The translations under genes were made by a program, and so were the position numbers. DNA of 64,000 nt from Flaccisagitta enflata. Its lineage: Eukaryota > Chaetognatha > Sagittoidea > Aphragmophora. This document shows, in pieces, positions 55,694 through 64,000 of the stretch. The stretch spans positions 55,304,001 through 55,368,000 of the forward strand of contig OZ231126.1 in NCBI GenBank assembly GCA_965153355.1, read 5' to 3'. The notes below the pieces were generated by a model. It had not been told where the DNA came from. It made no database searches and saw only the letters and a list, made by a program, of their open reading frames with translations. Numbering within the stretch: the first letter of the stretch is position 1; every line of letters starts with the position of its first letter.

Positions 55694-55806
55694 GTAAGTT
55701 GAAAAAACCGACGCAATTTGTCGAGGGCGATAGTTTGTCATATTACCTTTAAACGCGTTAGATTTGACGAATTTTTTCATCCTCTATATCTTCTTTTTTT
55801 TTCCAG

Positions 55807-55915
55807 TTTGATCGGTTTGTACAAATTCCTGTGGAACAAACAACAACCATTTTTCTTGATTATTTCCCTTTACTACTTCGGCCAGGCTGGGATAGCATTG
55901 TCCGCTCTTGGTTAA
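55807..55915 (+). CDS. TMEM86: TMEM86-type lysoplasmalogenase, terminal exon version 1
   Basis: 109 nt with acceptor CTTTTTTTTTCCAG and TAA stop. Encodes (N)LIGLYKFLWNKQQP, then FLIISLYYFGQAGIAL and SALG. The last membrane helix with YYxGQ is the family's C-terminal signature. Confidence 0.92.
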
Positions 55916-56027
55916 TCACTACATGGATAGAATTACCATTTTGTTTATCATTTTGTTTACCATATTGTTTACTATTTTGTTTACCGAATCGCTTCTTTTG
56001 TAGCGTCTTTAAGTCATTTATTCTATT

Positions 56028-56200
56028 TTCAGTCGATTGGTTGGTTGGTCGGTTAGTCGATCAGTTGGTCAGTCCGTTGTTTGTAACATTTTGCTTTTTC
56101 GGCATGCTTGGGTAGTTTTTGCATTATTTTTCCTGCTCAAATGCTAGATAAGACTTTTTATCAATGCTCCTGCCTACGCGCATATGACCTTGGTAGGGAA
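56028..56200 (+). mobile_element. Degenerate family-1 element between the two terminal exons
   Basis: CAGTCGATTGG, GGTTGGTC minisatellite, TTTTTCGGCATGCTTGGGT, CTCCTGCCTACGCGCATATG, ACCTTGG. No clean ends remain. Confidence 0.6.
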
Positions 56201-56341
56201 GATCTTATCCATTTGTTTGTTCCAGAACATTCCCGTGATGTTTGAATATAAAGAAAAAAACATTATCTCTGTAATAATTTCTACAATTTTTGACCATACC
56301 GAATTCCCATCATACCAGACCTTATTCTGCCTGTCTTTCAG

Positions 56342-56450
56342 TTTGATCGCGCTGTACCAGTTTTTTTGGGAAACACAACAACCGTTCCTCGTCATCATTT
56401 CGTTGTACTACATCGGCCAGGCCGGAATAGCTTTAACTGTGCTCGGATGA
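56342..56450 (+). CDS. TMEM86: TMEM86-type lysoplasmalogenase, terminal exon version 2
   Basis: 109 nt, the same length and phase as version 1, with acceptor CTGCCTGTCTTTCAG and TGA stop. Encodes (N)LIALYQFFWETQQP, then FLVIISLYYIGQAGIAL and TVLG. 26 of 36 residues match version 1, and differences are conservative. The intact acceptor, frame and stop argue that it is used as an alternative last exon rather than being a dead copy. Confidence 0.88.
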
Positions 56451-56465
56451 AGTTGTCAAACCAGG

Positions 56466-56466
56466 C

Positions 56467-56530
<64 letters not shown>
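56466..56530. repeat. (CAGA)n microsatellite
   Basis: About 16 CAGA units 15 bp after the second stop codon, so likely in that isoform's 3' UTR. Confidence 0.9.
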
Positions 56531-56712
56531 GAAGCAGGCAGATAGACTATCGAACACAAAGCCACAGAACTGCAGTAAAGGAGAGGAAAGAAAAGAGACG
56601 AAGAGTCGAAGAGAGATTTAGAAACCGGAAATCCTCTCTCCAACAAAATCATCTGGCGGAAATAATGAAGCTCTAAGACGCAGTCTCACGTCTTCCTCAA
56701 CGTTCTCACATT

Positions 56713-58071
56713 TTTTAGTCGCGTGCACGCGACTCTATAACCCGCTCTGTCGGTCCGTCGGTCCGTCGGTCCGTCCGTAACACTTTGCTTTTTTTCGTCG
56801 TTTTACGTCTTTTTAGGGTATTTTATGTCATTTTAAGTCATTTTAAGTCATTATAAGTCATTTCCAGTCATTTTCAGTTAATTTTAGTCCTTAAGTCATT
56901 TTATTATTTTTGTATTTTGTCATTTTATGTTATTATAAGTCATTTTAAGTCATTCTTAGTCATTCTAAGTTATTTTAAGTACAAGTCATTACAAGTGTTC
57001 TAAGTTATACTAAGTCATTCTAAGTCACTGTCACTAATTTTTGGCTTTTGAAGTTTTTGGTAACACTTGTTTTTTGCGCGTTTTGGTCAATTTGGTTGTC
57101 TGGAGTTATTTTGAGTCTTTTTTTTTGTTGTTTTTGGTCATTTTCAGTTGCTTTTGGTCATTTTTGGTTGCTTTTAGTCATTTTTGGTCATTTTTGATCA
57201 TTTATGTCACTTTGTTCATTTATGTTTTATTTCATTTATGGGCATTTCAAATAGTTTTAAGTCTTTTTAAGTCATTTTGGAACATTTCAGGTCATTTTTG
57301 GTCATTTAACATAGTTTTTTGGTTTTTGTTTTTTTTTTGTTTTTGGTTTGTTTTTTTTTTGGTTTTGGGTTTTTGTTGTTTTTTTTTTCTTTTCTTTTAG
57401 TCATTTAGGTTTTTTGGTATGTTATGGTCATTCATGGTTTTTGGTATGTTTTTGTCATATATGTCATTTCAAGTCTGCTGGTTTAAGTCTGCTGGTTTAA
57501 GTCTGCTGGTTTAAGTCTGCTGGTTTGGGTCTGATTTAAGTCTGGTTTAAGTCTGGTTTAAGTCTGGTTTAAGTCTGGTTTAAGTCTGGTTTAAGTCTGG
57601 TTTAAGTCTGGTTTAGGTCTGGTTTAAGTCTGGTTTAAGTCTGGTTTAAGTCTGGTTTAAGTCTGGTTTAAGTCTGGTTTTAGTCTGGTTTAAGTCTGGT
57701 TTAAGTCTGGTTTAAGTCTGGTTTAAGTCCGGTTTGAGTCTGGTTTGAGTCTGGTTTGAGTCAGGTTTGAGTCAGGTTTAAGTCTGGTTTGAGTCTAGCT
57801 TGAGTCTGGTTTAAGTCTGGTTAAAGTCTGGTTAAAGTCGCGTTTAAGTCTGGTTCATGTCTGATTTATGTCCGGTTTAGGTCTGGTTTAGGTCTGGTTT
57901 AGGTCTGGTTTTGGTCTGGTTTAGGTCTGGTTTAAGTCTGGTTTGAGTCTGGTTTGAGTCTGGTTTGGTTCTGGTTTGGGTCTGGTTTATGTCTGATTTT
58001 CGATAAATAGATAAAATAAGGAGTCAGGTCAGTTCAGTCATTTTTGTCCTGCACGCGACTTATAGGTGTTG
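56713..58071 (+). mobile_element. Long family-1 element with two internal minisatellites
   Basis: TTTTT, AGTCGCGTGCACGCGACT (perfect stem), CTATAACCCGCTCTGTC, GGTCCGTC units, then GTCATTTTAA-type decamers (56,815-57,010), a GGTCATTTTT-rich part, and roughly 45 copies of the 11-mer GTCTGGTTTAA (57,470-57,990). The 3' end is GCACGCGACT, TATAGGTGTTG, with the final CCTTGTT missing. At 1.36 kb it is the largest family-1 copy without nested elements. Confidence 0.75.
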
Positions 58072-58119
58072 TTTTCTCTCCAGATTCCTTTCTTTGAAAA
58101 ATAATCTCTTTCTCTCTCC

Positions 58120-58120
58120 C

Positions 58121-58165
<45 letters not shown>

Positions 58166-58192
58166 GTCTGTCTGTCTGTGTCTGTCTGTCTG

Positions 58193-58280
<88 letters not shown>
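58120..58280. repeat. (GTCT)n then (CT)n
   Basis: GTCT 58,122-58,195, CT to about 58,280. Confidence 0.9.
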
Positions 58281-58281
<1 letters not shown>

Positions 58282-58489
58282 TTCAATTTCAAGCAATAGC
58301 ATTCCCATATTTTTCCATACATCATTTTTCTCTTGGTCGGTTTTTGTTTGTCGGTTCGAGGATAAAATTCAAATCCCGTCGCCATGTGCGTTAGATGGTA
58401 GTTGTGTTTGTGAGGAGTGTGTGTGTGCATGTTTGTGTTTCAGAGAGATTAGTAGAAAGACATACTTGGAGACTACATACAGACAGGGG

Positions 58490-58513
58490 AGGGAGAAGAA
58501 GAAGAAGAAGAAG

Positions 58514-58605
<92 letters not shown>
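58490..58605. repeat. (GAA)n, (GA)n and (AC)n compound microsatellite
   Basis: GAA 58,495-58,518, GA to 58,549, AC to 58,603. Bases 58,606-59,230 are purine-rich with no gene seen. Confidence 0.85.
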
Positions 58606-58608
<3 letters not shown>

Positions 58609-59230
58609 ACCGACGGACAGAGGGAAGGAGACAGAGAGACTAATGTAAACAGACAGAGAGAGACAAACAGAAAGCGACAAACAAACAGAGACAAACAGAC
58701 GGAAAAAGAAAGACGGATTAAGACAGACAGATAGAGAGAGAGAGATATAGTCAGGGTGAGTCATAAACAGAAGATACCAGACAGACGGAGATACAGAAAC
58801 TATCAAACAGACACATGGAGACAAAAACAGAAAATCAGAGCCACGGGAAGTTTGAGACAGAATAAAAGGCAGGGATTTTCTTCTTCTTTTTTTCCTTGGG
58901 AGGGAGGAAAAAGTTGCGTCAGCGTCAGCGTCGTGGAAGTAATGCTATGAGACGGAATTGGATCTTCCGCTGTGATGAACACCGAGTTCAAAAAGGAAAA
59001 GGGAACCACGAACAGCGAGACGGAGGAGATTGGTGCAGGAGGGAGAAAGGGAAAGTAGGAAAACCGTAACTATTATAACCGGAGATTAACGGAATAGAGG
59101 AAAGAGAAGGTGAGTGAAAGGGACGAACATTTAACGCCGTGCTCAGCGCCAAAGACAAAAGAATGTTCCGCGAGCGAATCTCTCAAAGAGAATTTCTTCT
59201 TTTGCTCTCTTTACCATTACTTTGTTCATT

Positions 59231-59521
59231 TTTAGATGTGTCATCGCATCTTTATAAGAGGGTCTGTCCGTCCGTCCGTCCGTCTGTCCGTCCGTCCGTC
59301 CGTCCGTCCGTCCGTCCGTTACGCATCTTCTAATATCGCGCAGATGACACATCGAGTTGCCCGCCTGGGCTTGTTTATTTCCGTATTTTGTTCATTTTTA
59401 GATGTGTCATCGCATCTCTATAAGAGGGTCTGTCCGTACGTCCGTCCGTCCGTCCGTCCATCCGTAACGACTCTTCTAATATCGCGCAGATGACGCATCG
59501 AGTAGCCCGCCTGGGCTTGTT
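59231..59521 (+). mobile_element. Two tandem family-1 elements, subfamily III
   Basis: Copies 59,231-59,375 and 59,395-59,521. Each has TTTTT, AGATGTGTCATCGCATCT (stem with one G-T pair), TATAAGAGGGTCTGTCCG, a GTCC run, GATGACACATC or GATGACGCATC, hairpin GCCC-GCCT-GGGC, TTGTT. The short spacer TATTTCCGTATTTTGTTCAT recurs (with one change) after the second copy, so the unit was duplicated together with its flank. Confidence 0.85.
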
Positions 59522-59937
59522 TATTTCTGTATTTACTACAGTACCTTTGGAGCAAACCCGGCTAAAACTTAATTTTTGTTACTTAAATTGTATGTTCCTA
59601 ACTTCATATTTTGTATTTGCCCTAATTAAAAGATACTTAATTCCTTGAACAAAAAAATAATTTGAAATCACAGTCAATAAAGACATCATAAAATTTTCTG
59701 CTGAATCTAATGGTTGGGTTAGAACACTCAATATTAATGTCTTCATGGACTTTGATTTCAAGAGTTTTTTTTTTCTTTAACAGGAAAATATTTTCAAGGA
59801 ATTACGTATTCTTTAATTAGATTAGATACCAAAAATGAAGTTAGGGAAATGAAATCAAAGTATTAAAAATCAATCCTCCAGTTTTAGCCGGGTTTGCATG
59901 GAAGGTACTGTATGTATGTGTGTGTAACTGTGTATGT

Positions 59938-60094
<157 letters not shown>

Positions 60095-60173
60095 TGTGTC
60101 TTTGAGAGAGAGAGAAGGTGAGAGCAAAAATTTGAAAGAGAGTTAGAGGAGAGAAAGGGAAGAATTGAAAGAA

Positions 60174-60338
60174 AACAAGGCCGGATACACGGCCATCAGT
60201 TGCGGACGGGTGGGCAGGGGCGGAAATACGCGTTTTCCCACTTTTCAACTCGAGCGTGACGGACCGACTGACCAACCGACCGACCGACCGACGGACGGAC
60301 AAAGCCTCTTATAGAGTTGCGTGTCCGCAACTAAAAAG
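60174..60338 (-). mobile_element. Family-1 element, subfamily I, intact
   Basis: Minus-strand complete copy of 165 bp with AGTTGCGGACACGCAACT, CTATAAGAGGCTTTGTCC, GTCGGTC units, GTCCGCAACT, the GGCCG/CGGCC hairpin and TTGTT. Very close to 41,861-42,038, so probably recent. Confidence 0.92.
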
Positions 60339-60474
60339 GATATCCATGAGATAAAAGACATGGTAATCGTTGCAAACGACGTTAGCAGCGAATACTTTTG
60401 TAATGACAGATCGATCCAGGGCTCGGCAAAGTTGCCGAGCGCGCGAGCGGCGCTCGCAGGAAGCTAGCTAGGCC

Positions 60475-61215
60475 AGCAGGAAGGGGAGGAAGGAAGGGAA
60501 AGAAGGAAGAGGAAGAAAAAGAGAGAGGAAAAGGGAAGGAAGAAAAAAAGAATAAGGGGAAGAAAGGAAGAAAGGAAGAAAAAAAGGGAAAGAAAAAGAA
60601 AGAAAGAAAAAAGAAAAAAAAAAGAGAGAAATGAAGAAAGAAAAGAATGAAAAAAAAACAGGGAGAAATGGAACATTGGCAGGATGTAAAGAAAAAGAAA
60701 AAAAAATGGTTGTCAAAAAAGGAGGAAAGAAATGAGAAATGGAAGGAAGGAAGAAAGGATGGGAGGTAGGAATAGAAGGAAGGCAGGAAAGAAAGAAGGA
60801 AGAAATGGAAGAAAGATAAGCAGAAAGGAAAGAAAGAAGGAATGGAAGGAAGAAAGGAAGGAAGGCAGGAAGGAAGAGAGGAAGGAAGGTAAGGGAGAAA
60901 AGGAAGAAAAGAAGAAAAAAACAATGGGGAAAGGTTTAAAGGAAGAGAAAGGCAGTATGGAATGAAAAGGCAGTAAAGAAGGAAAGAGAGTGTCTTAATA
61001 AAAGTAAAGAAGGTAGGATGGATGGAAAGAAAGGAAGAAAAAAAGGAAAGGAAAAAATGAAAAAAACAAGGAAAGAAGGAGGGAAGGAAAGAAGGAAGAA
61101 GGGAAAGAAGGAAGGAAAGAAAAAAGGAAGGAAGGAAGGAAGGAAGAAAGGAAGAACAGACATTGAAAAAGGCAGTAGAGAAGGAAGCAAAGAACTGAAA
61201 GAAGGAAGGAAGAGA
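60475..61215. repeat. GGAA/GAAA-rich purine tract
   Basis: Degenerate AAGG/GGAA units. Frames are low-complexity artefacts. A complementary CCTT-rich tract lies at 61,385-61,600 and 61,955-62,160, flanking a family-2 insertion. Confidence 0.9.
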
Positions 61216-61600
61216 GAAGTTTCACAAGCCCAACAGGGCAATGATTGCATTGCTCTGTTTTTCAGTTACACAACTTCCAAACTACATAATTACAAACTAA
61301 CAAGTAACAAAATTACACAATACCACAACCATAATTCGAAACAACTGTAAAGATGTTGAAAATGTAATTTACAAAAAGTTCCTCCCTTCTTTTTTTCTCC
61401 CTTCCTTTCCTCCCTACCCTTTCATATTTTCTTTCCTCCCTTCTTCTCCCTTTCTCCTTCTTTCCTTCCTGTCTTCTTTCCATTTGTACCTTCCATCCTT
61501 TCTTCCTTCCTTCCTTCCTCTTCTACCTTCCTTCCCTCCTACCCCTTCCTCCCCTTTCTTCCCTTCCTTCTTTACCTTCCCTTCCTTCCCTTCTTACCCT

Positions 61601-61954
61601 TTTTGGGCAGCGGCCCCGAAGGTGACGAAGTCCTGTAGAACACAGGGCACTTTCGTTTGTTTGTCCGTTCGTTTGTTCGTTTGTTCATTCGTCCCCCCCA
61701 GGCCCTCTCAGGCCTGAAATCTGCCCTCTCAGGCCTAAAAACTGCCCTCTCAGGCCTGAAATCTGCCCTCTCAGGCCTTGAATCTGCCCTCCCAGGCCTG
61801 AAATTTGCCCTTTCAGGCCTGAAACCTGCCTGTCAGGCTTTAAATCTGCCCTCTCAGGCCTGAAATCTCTGCCCTGCGTCTCATTCCGATTTACAACCAT
61901 GCAAAGCAGGGCAACGGGCATTGCTGACCACATATTGCCCTTGGGCGACCTGTT
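61601..61954 (+). mobile_element. Family-2 element inside a CCTT tract
   Basis: TTTT, GGGCAGCGGCCCCGAAGG, ACGAAGTCC, GTTTGTTC run, ten or so CAGGCCTGAAATCTGCCCTC-type units, tail with CGCAGGG...GCAGGGCAACGGGCA, hairpin GCCC-TT-GGGC, GACCTGTT. The inverted half of the minisatellite seen in other copies is missing. Confidence 0.8.
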
Positions 61955-62159
61955 CCCTCCTTCCTTCCCTTCACTTTCTGCTTTCCTTCCTTTCCTAGCT
62001 CCATTTCCTTCCTTCTCCCTTACCTCTTTGCTTCCTTCCTCCTGTTTCTCCATTCCTTCCCTCACTTCCCTCCTCTCTTTCTTCTTACCTACCTTCCCTT
62101 CTTCCTTCCTTCCTTCTTTCTTTCCTTGCTGCTTTCCTACCTTCCATTTCTTCCTTCCT

Positions 62160-62638
62160 TTTTAGGCAGCTGCCCCAAAGGGCCTGAATTTCCAGTTCAC
62201 CCATCCGTCCATCCATCCGTCCATCTGTCCATCCATCCGTCCATCCATTTGTCCATCTGTCCGTCTGTCTGTCTGTCTGTCTGTCTGTTCATCTGTTCAT
62301 CCGTCCAGCCCCCCCAAGGCCCCTCTCAGGGCTCAAATCAGCCCTCTCAGGCCAATAATCAGTCCTCTCAGGCCTAAAACTCAGCCCTCTCGGGCCCAAA
62401 ATCTGCCCAATCATATCCAAAATTAGCTCTCTCGAGCCCAAAATCCGCCCATAGAGGCCCTAAATCAGCCTTGACAGGCCCAAACTCGGTTTCTGGCCTA
62501 AAATCAGCCCTCTTAAATGTGCCATCTCAGGACACCTATGGGACCGCTGTTCTGCTCTCACCCCACTTTTTCAGCTGATCATTCCAAGCAGAGCATTGGG
62601 TACCGCTGACCATGTGTGATCCTTGTATGACTAGTTTC
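62160..62638 (+). mobile_element. Family-2 element, diverged
   Basis: TTTTT, GGCAGCTGCCCCAAAGGGC, CATC/GTCC/GTCT minisatellite (62,200-62,300), CAGCCCTCTCAGGCC units, GACCGCTGTTCTGCTCTCAC, AGCAGAGC tail, then a decayed ATCCTTGTAT hairpin and CTAGTTT. Confidence 0.7.
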
Positions 62639-62639
62639 C

Positions 62640-63250
62640 TTTCCTTTTCTCCTTTCCTTAAAAAAACAAAAAAGTCAAAAATCGAAAAAGGAGGGATGGA
62701 TAGACAGACATGTATAGTTATAAAGTACTGCGCTTGTATTAATTTAATACAGGGGAAAATTGACGCAAAAATCATACATGTTTCTAGCAGGAAGGTACAG
62801 CTGGAGAAATTTTGCTCGCAGGAAGCCAAAAATTTTGCCGAGCCCTGGATCGATCTGTCAGTACCTTGAAAATGCGGAGGCGGTTAGTTTACATGTCGCT
62901 TCCACTTTGGCAGTTCAAAGGATAACAAGAGAGCCATACAAAAGAATAACTTCCTACGCCCATCATCTCATAGCGATAGGACACACTACATGATTTATAG
63001 CAATGGCAGATTTCAGACCTACCGTAAACGAGAAGAAGCGTAGAGCGAGTTGGTCTCGTGGCGTCTTTTAACGAAACAGTCTCAGAGGCACAATCCAGGT
63101 CTTCTTCATTCACTTGGAGAACAGCAATTTTGCTGCAAAACAATCTTAATTCTCTGACACTTTGTTATTGAATTGCTAAATTCATTTTCTTCCTGAGTCC
63201 GGAAAAAATCCAGGACCCCTGCCCTCTGGGCATCGTAGGATTTTTTAGCA
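62640..63250. other. No gene recognised
   Basis: Mixed sequence with short frames only. A segment at 62,790-62,860 resembles 60,405-60,450 in reverse complement (GAGCCCTGGATCGATCTGTC against GACAGATCGATCCAGGGCTC), another small inverted pair. Confidence 0.4.
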
Positions 63251-63256
63251 GTTTTT

Positions 63257-63457
63257 TTTAGTTGCGGACACGCAACTCTATAAGAGGCTTTGTCCGTCCG
63301 TCCCTTCTGTCGGTCCATAACGTATGAGTCAAAAAGTGGAAAAACGAGCGTTTGAGATCTTTTTTTTTGGGTAGGTGAGGGAGCTTGAGGTGTGGATGGG
63401 GGTTGGATGCCCCTGCCCGCCCGTCCGCTACGATATTGTGACCCTGCGTCACTTGTT
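63257..63457 (+). mobile_element. Family-1 element, subfamily II
   Basis: TTT, AGTTGCGGACACGCAACT, CTATAAGAGGCTTTGTCC, middle with GGGAGCTTGAGGTGTGGATG, CCCGCCCGTCCGCTACGATA, hairpin GTGAC-CCTGC-GTCAC, TTGTT. It shares its 5' half with subfamily I but its 3' hairpin with the 9.46-kb copy, so ends can be exchanged. Confidence 0.88.
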
Positions 63458-64000
63458 TCGTTCCATTTTCCTCTTTAAAGCCTCCTTCGTACAATATCAC
63501 GACAAAGATAAAGATTGAAATTGAATGTGGTAGAGTCTAGAGAGAAGGCAGACTGTAAGCTGATTTCTCGCTCTCATTGTTGAGGCACGAGGTCCATTCC
63601 TTTCTCTAGTCTTTCTTTCTGCAATTCTGTTTCTCTCTTATTGAGTATCTAACTGTTGTTGGACCCGCTGAGGGACTTCACTCGTCGCCGCGGGAGAGGA
63701 TTTAATCCCAACTGACTTTTCATCCCTTAGTTAAAGCACTTTCTCCGTCTCAATGTTTGACTGGCTTCCTTCCTCGTCAGTGTTTCTCCGCCCCTCTTTT
63801 GCTTATTCTGTCTGTTTGTCTATCTGTCTTCTTTCTGTCTTTCGACTGTCGATGTGTCTGTCTTTGAGTCTACTGTTTCTCCAATGTTTATTTTCGTCTT
63901 TCGTTGTTCACTGGCGTTACTATCCCACGTCTATGCAGTCAGCCGATGCCATTACGGTATATATAAGCCATTTTCTCTCTATACGAGTGATTCTTTTTAG
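63458..64000. other. No gene recognised
   Basis: Pyrimidine-rich with GTCTGTCT-type runs at 63,810-63,880. No supported coding segment. Confidence 0.4.

Overview
This is a TE-saturated stretch of an animal nuclear genome. The evidence is GT-AG introns, phase-1 EGF exons, an SRCR domain, a TMEM86-type membrane enzyme, a BEL/Pao retroelement and abundant microsatellites. An EGF plus SRCR architecture among many small mobile elements suggests a marine invertebrate, but I cannot name the species. Everything here was read by eye. Exon edges are placed on visible splice sites; repeat edges are usually good to a few bases.

Two host genes lie on the + strand. (1) An EGF-SRCR gene: three calcium-binding EGF exons (10,655-10,768; 15,253-15,363; 16,008-16,121), an SRCR exon at about 20,164-20,377 and the SRCR-completing exon with stop codon at 41,650-41,756. 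Its last intron is about 21 kb and is almost entirely mobile DNA. (2) A TMEM86/YhhN-type lysoplasmalogenase gene (50,504-56,450) with five constitutive exons followed by two alternative versions of the last exon. A tandem duplication of about 1.2 kb lies immediately upstream of its ATG.

The last intron of gene 1 holds, antisense, a GC-rich BEL/Pao retroelement of about 13.6 kb (27,932-41,588): gag, an in-frame TGA, pol (protease, RT, RNase H, integrase), a frameshifted pol tail, and three extra open frames between pol and the 3' LTR start. Gag has been split by a duplication of about 1.1 kb, and between the two copies sits an array of 142-bp tRNA-like units, each with A box, B box and T-run.

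The rest is mostly a superfamily of short elements (here called HINE-like, family 1) plus a second, longer family (family 2). Family 1 has a 5' hairpin, a matching subterminal inverted repeat, internal minisatellites, and a 3' hairpin followed by TTGTT. Stem sequences differ between subfamilies but co-vary, and two paralogous empty sites show insertion into T-runs without a target duplication. This architecture resembles Helentron-derived non-autonomous elements. Family 2 also ends in hairpin + CTTGTT. Other contents are three large inverted repeats (4.5-5.1, 21.4-26.4 and 42.5-46.2 kb), several TIR elements with recognisable target duplications, a tRNA-derived SINE, foldback elements and long simple repeats. 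Layout: 0-10 kb repeats and segmental duplication; 10-20 kb EGF exons among elements; 20-42 kb the SRCR intron; 42-47 kb inverted repeat; 47-56.5 kb TMEM86-like gene; 56.5-64 kb repeats with no gene recognised.
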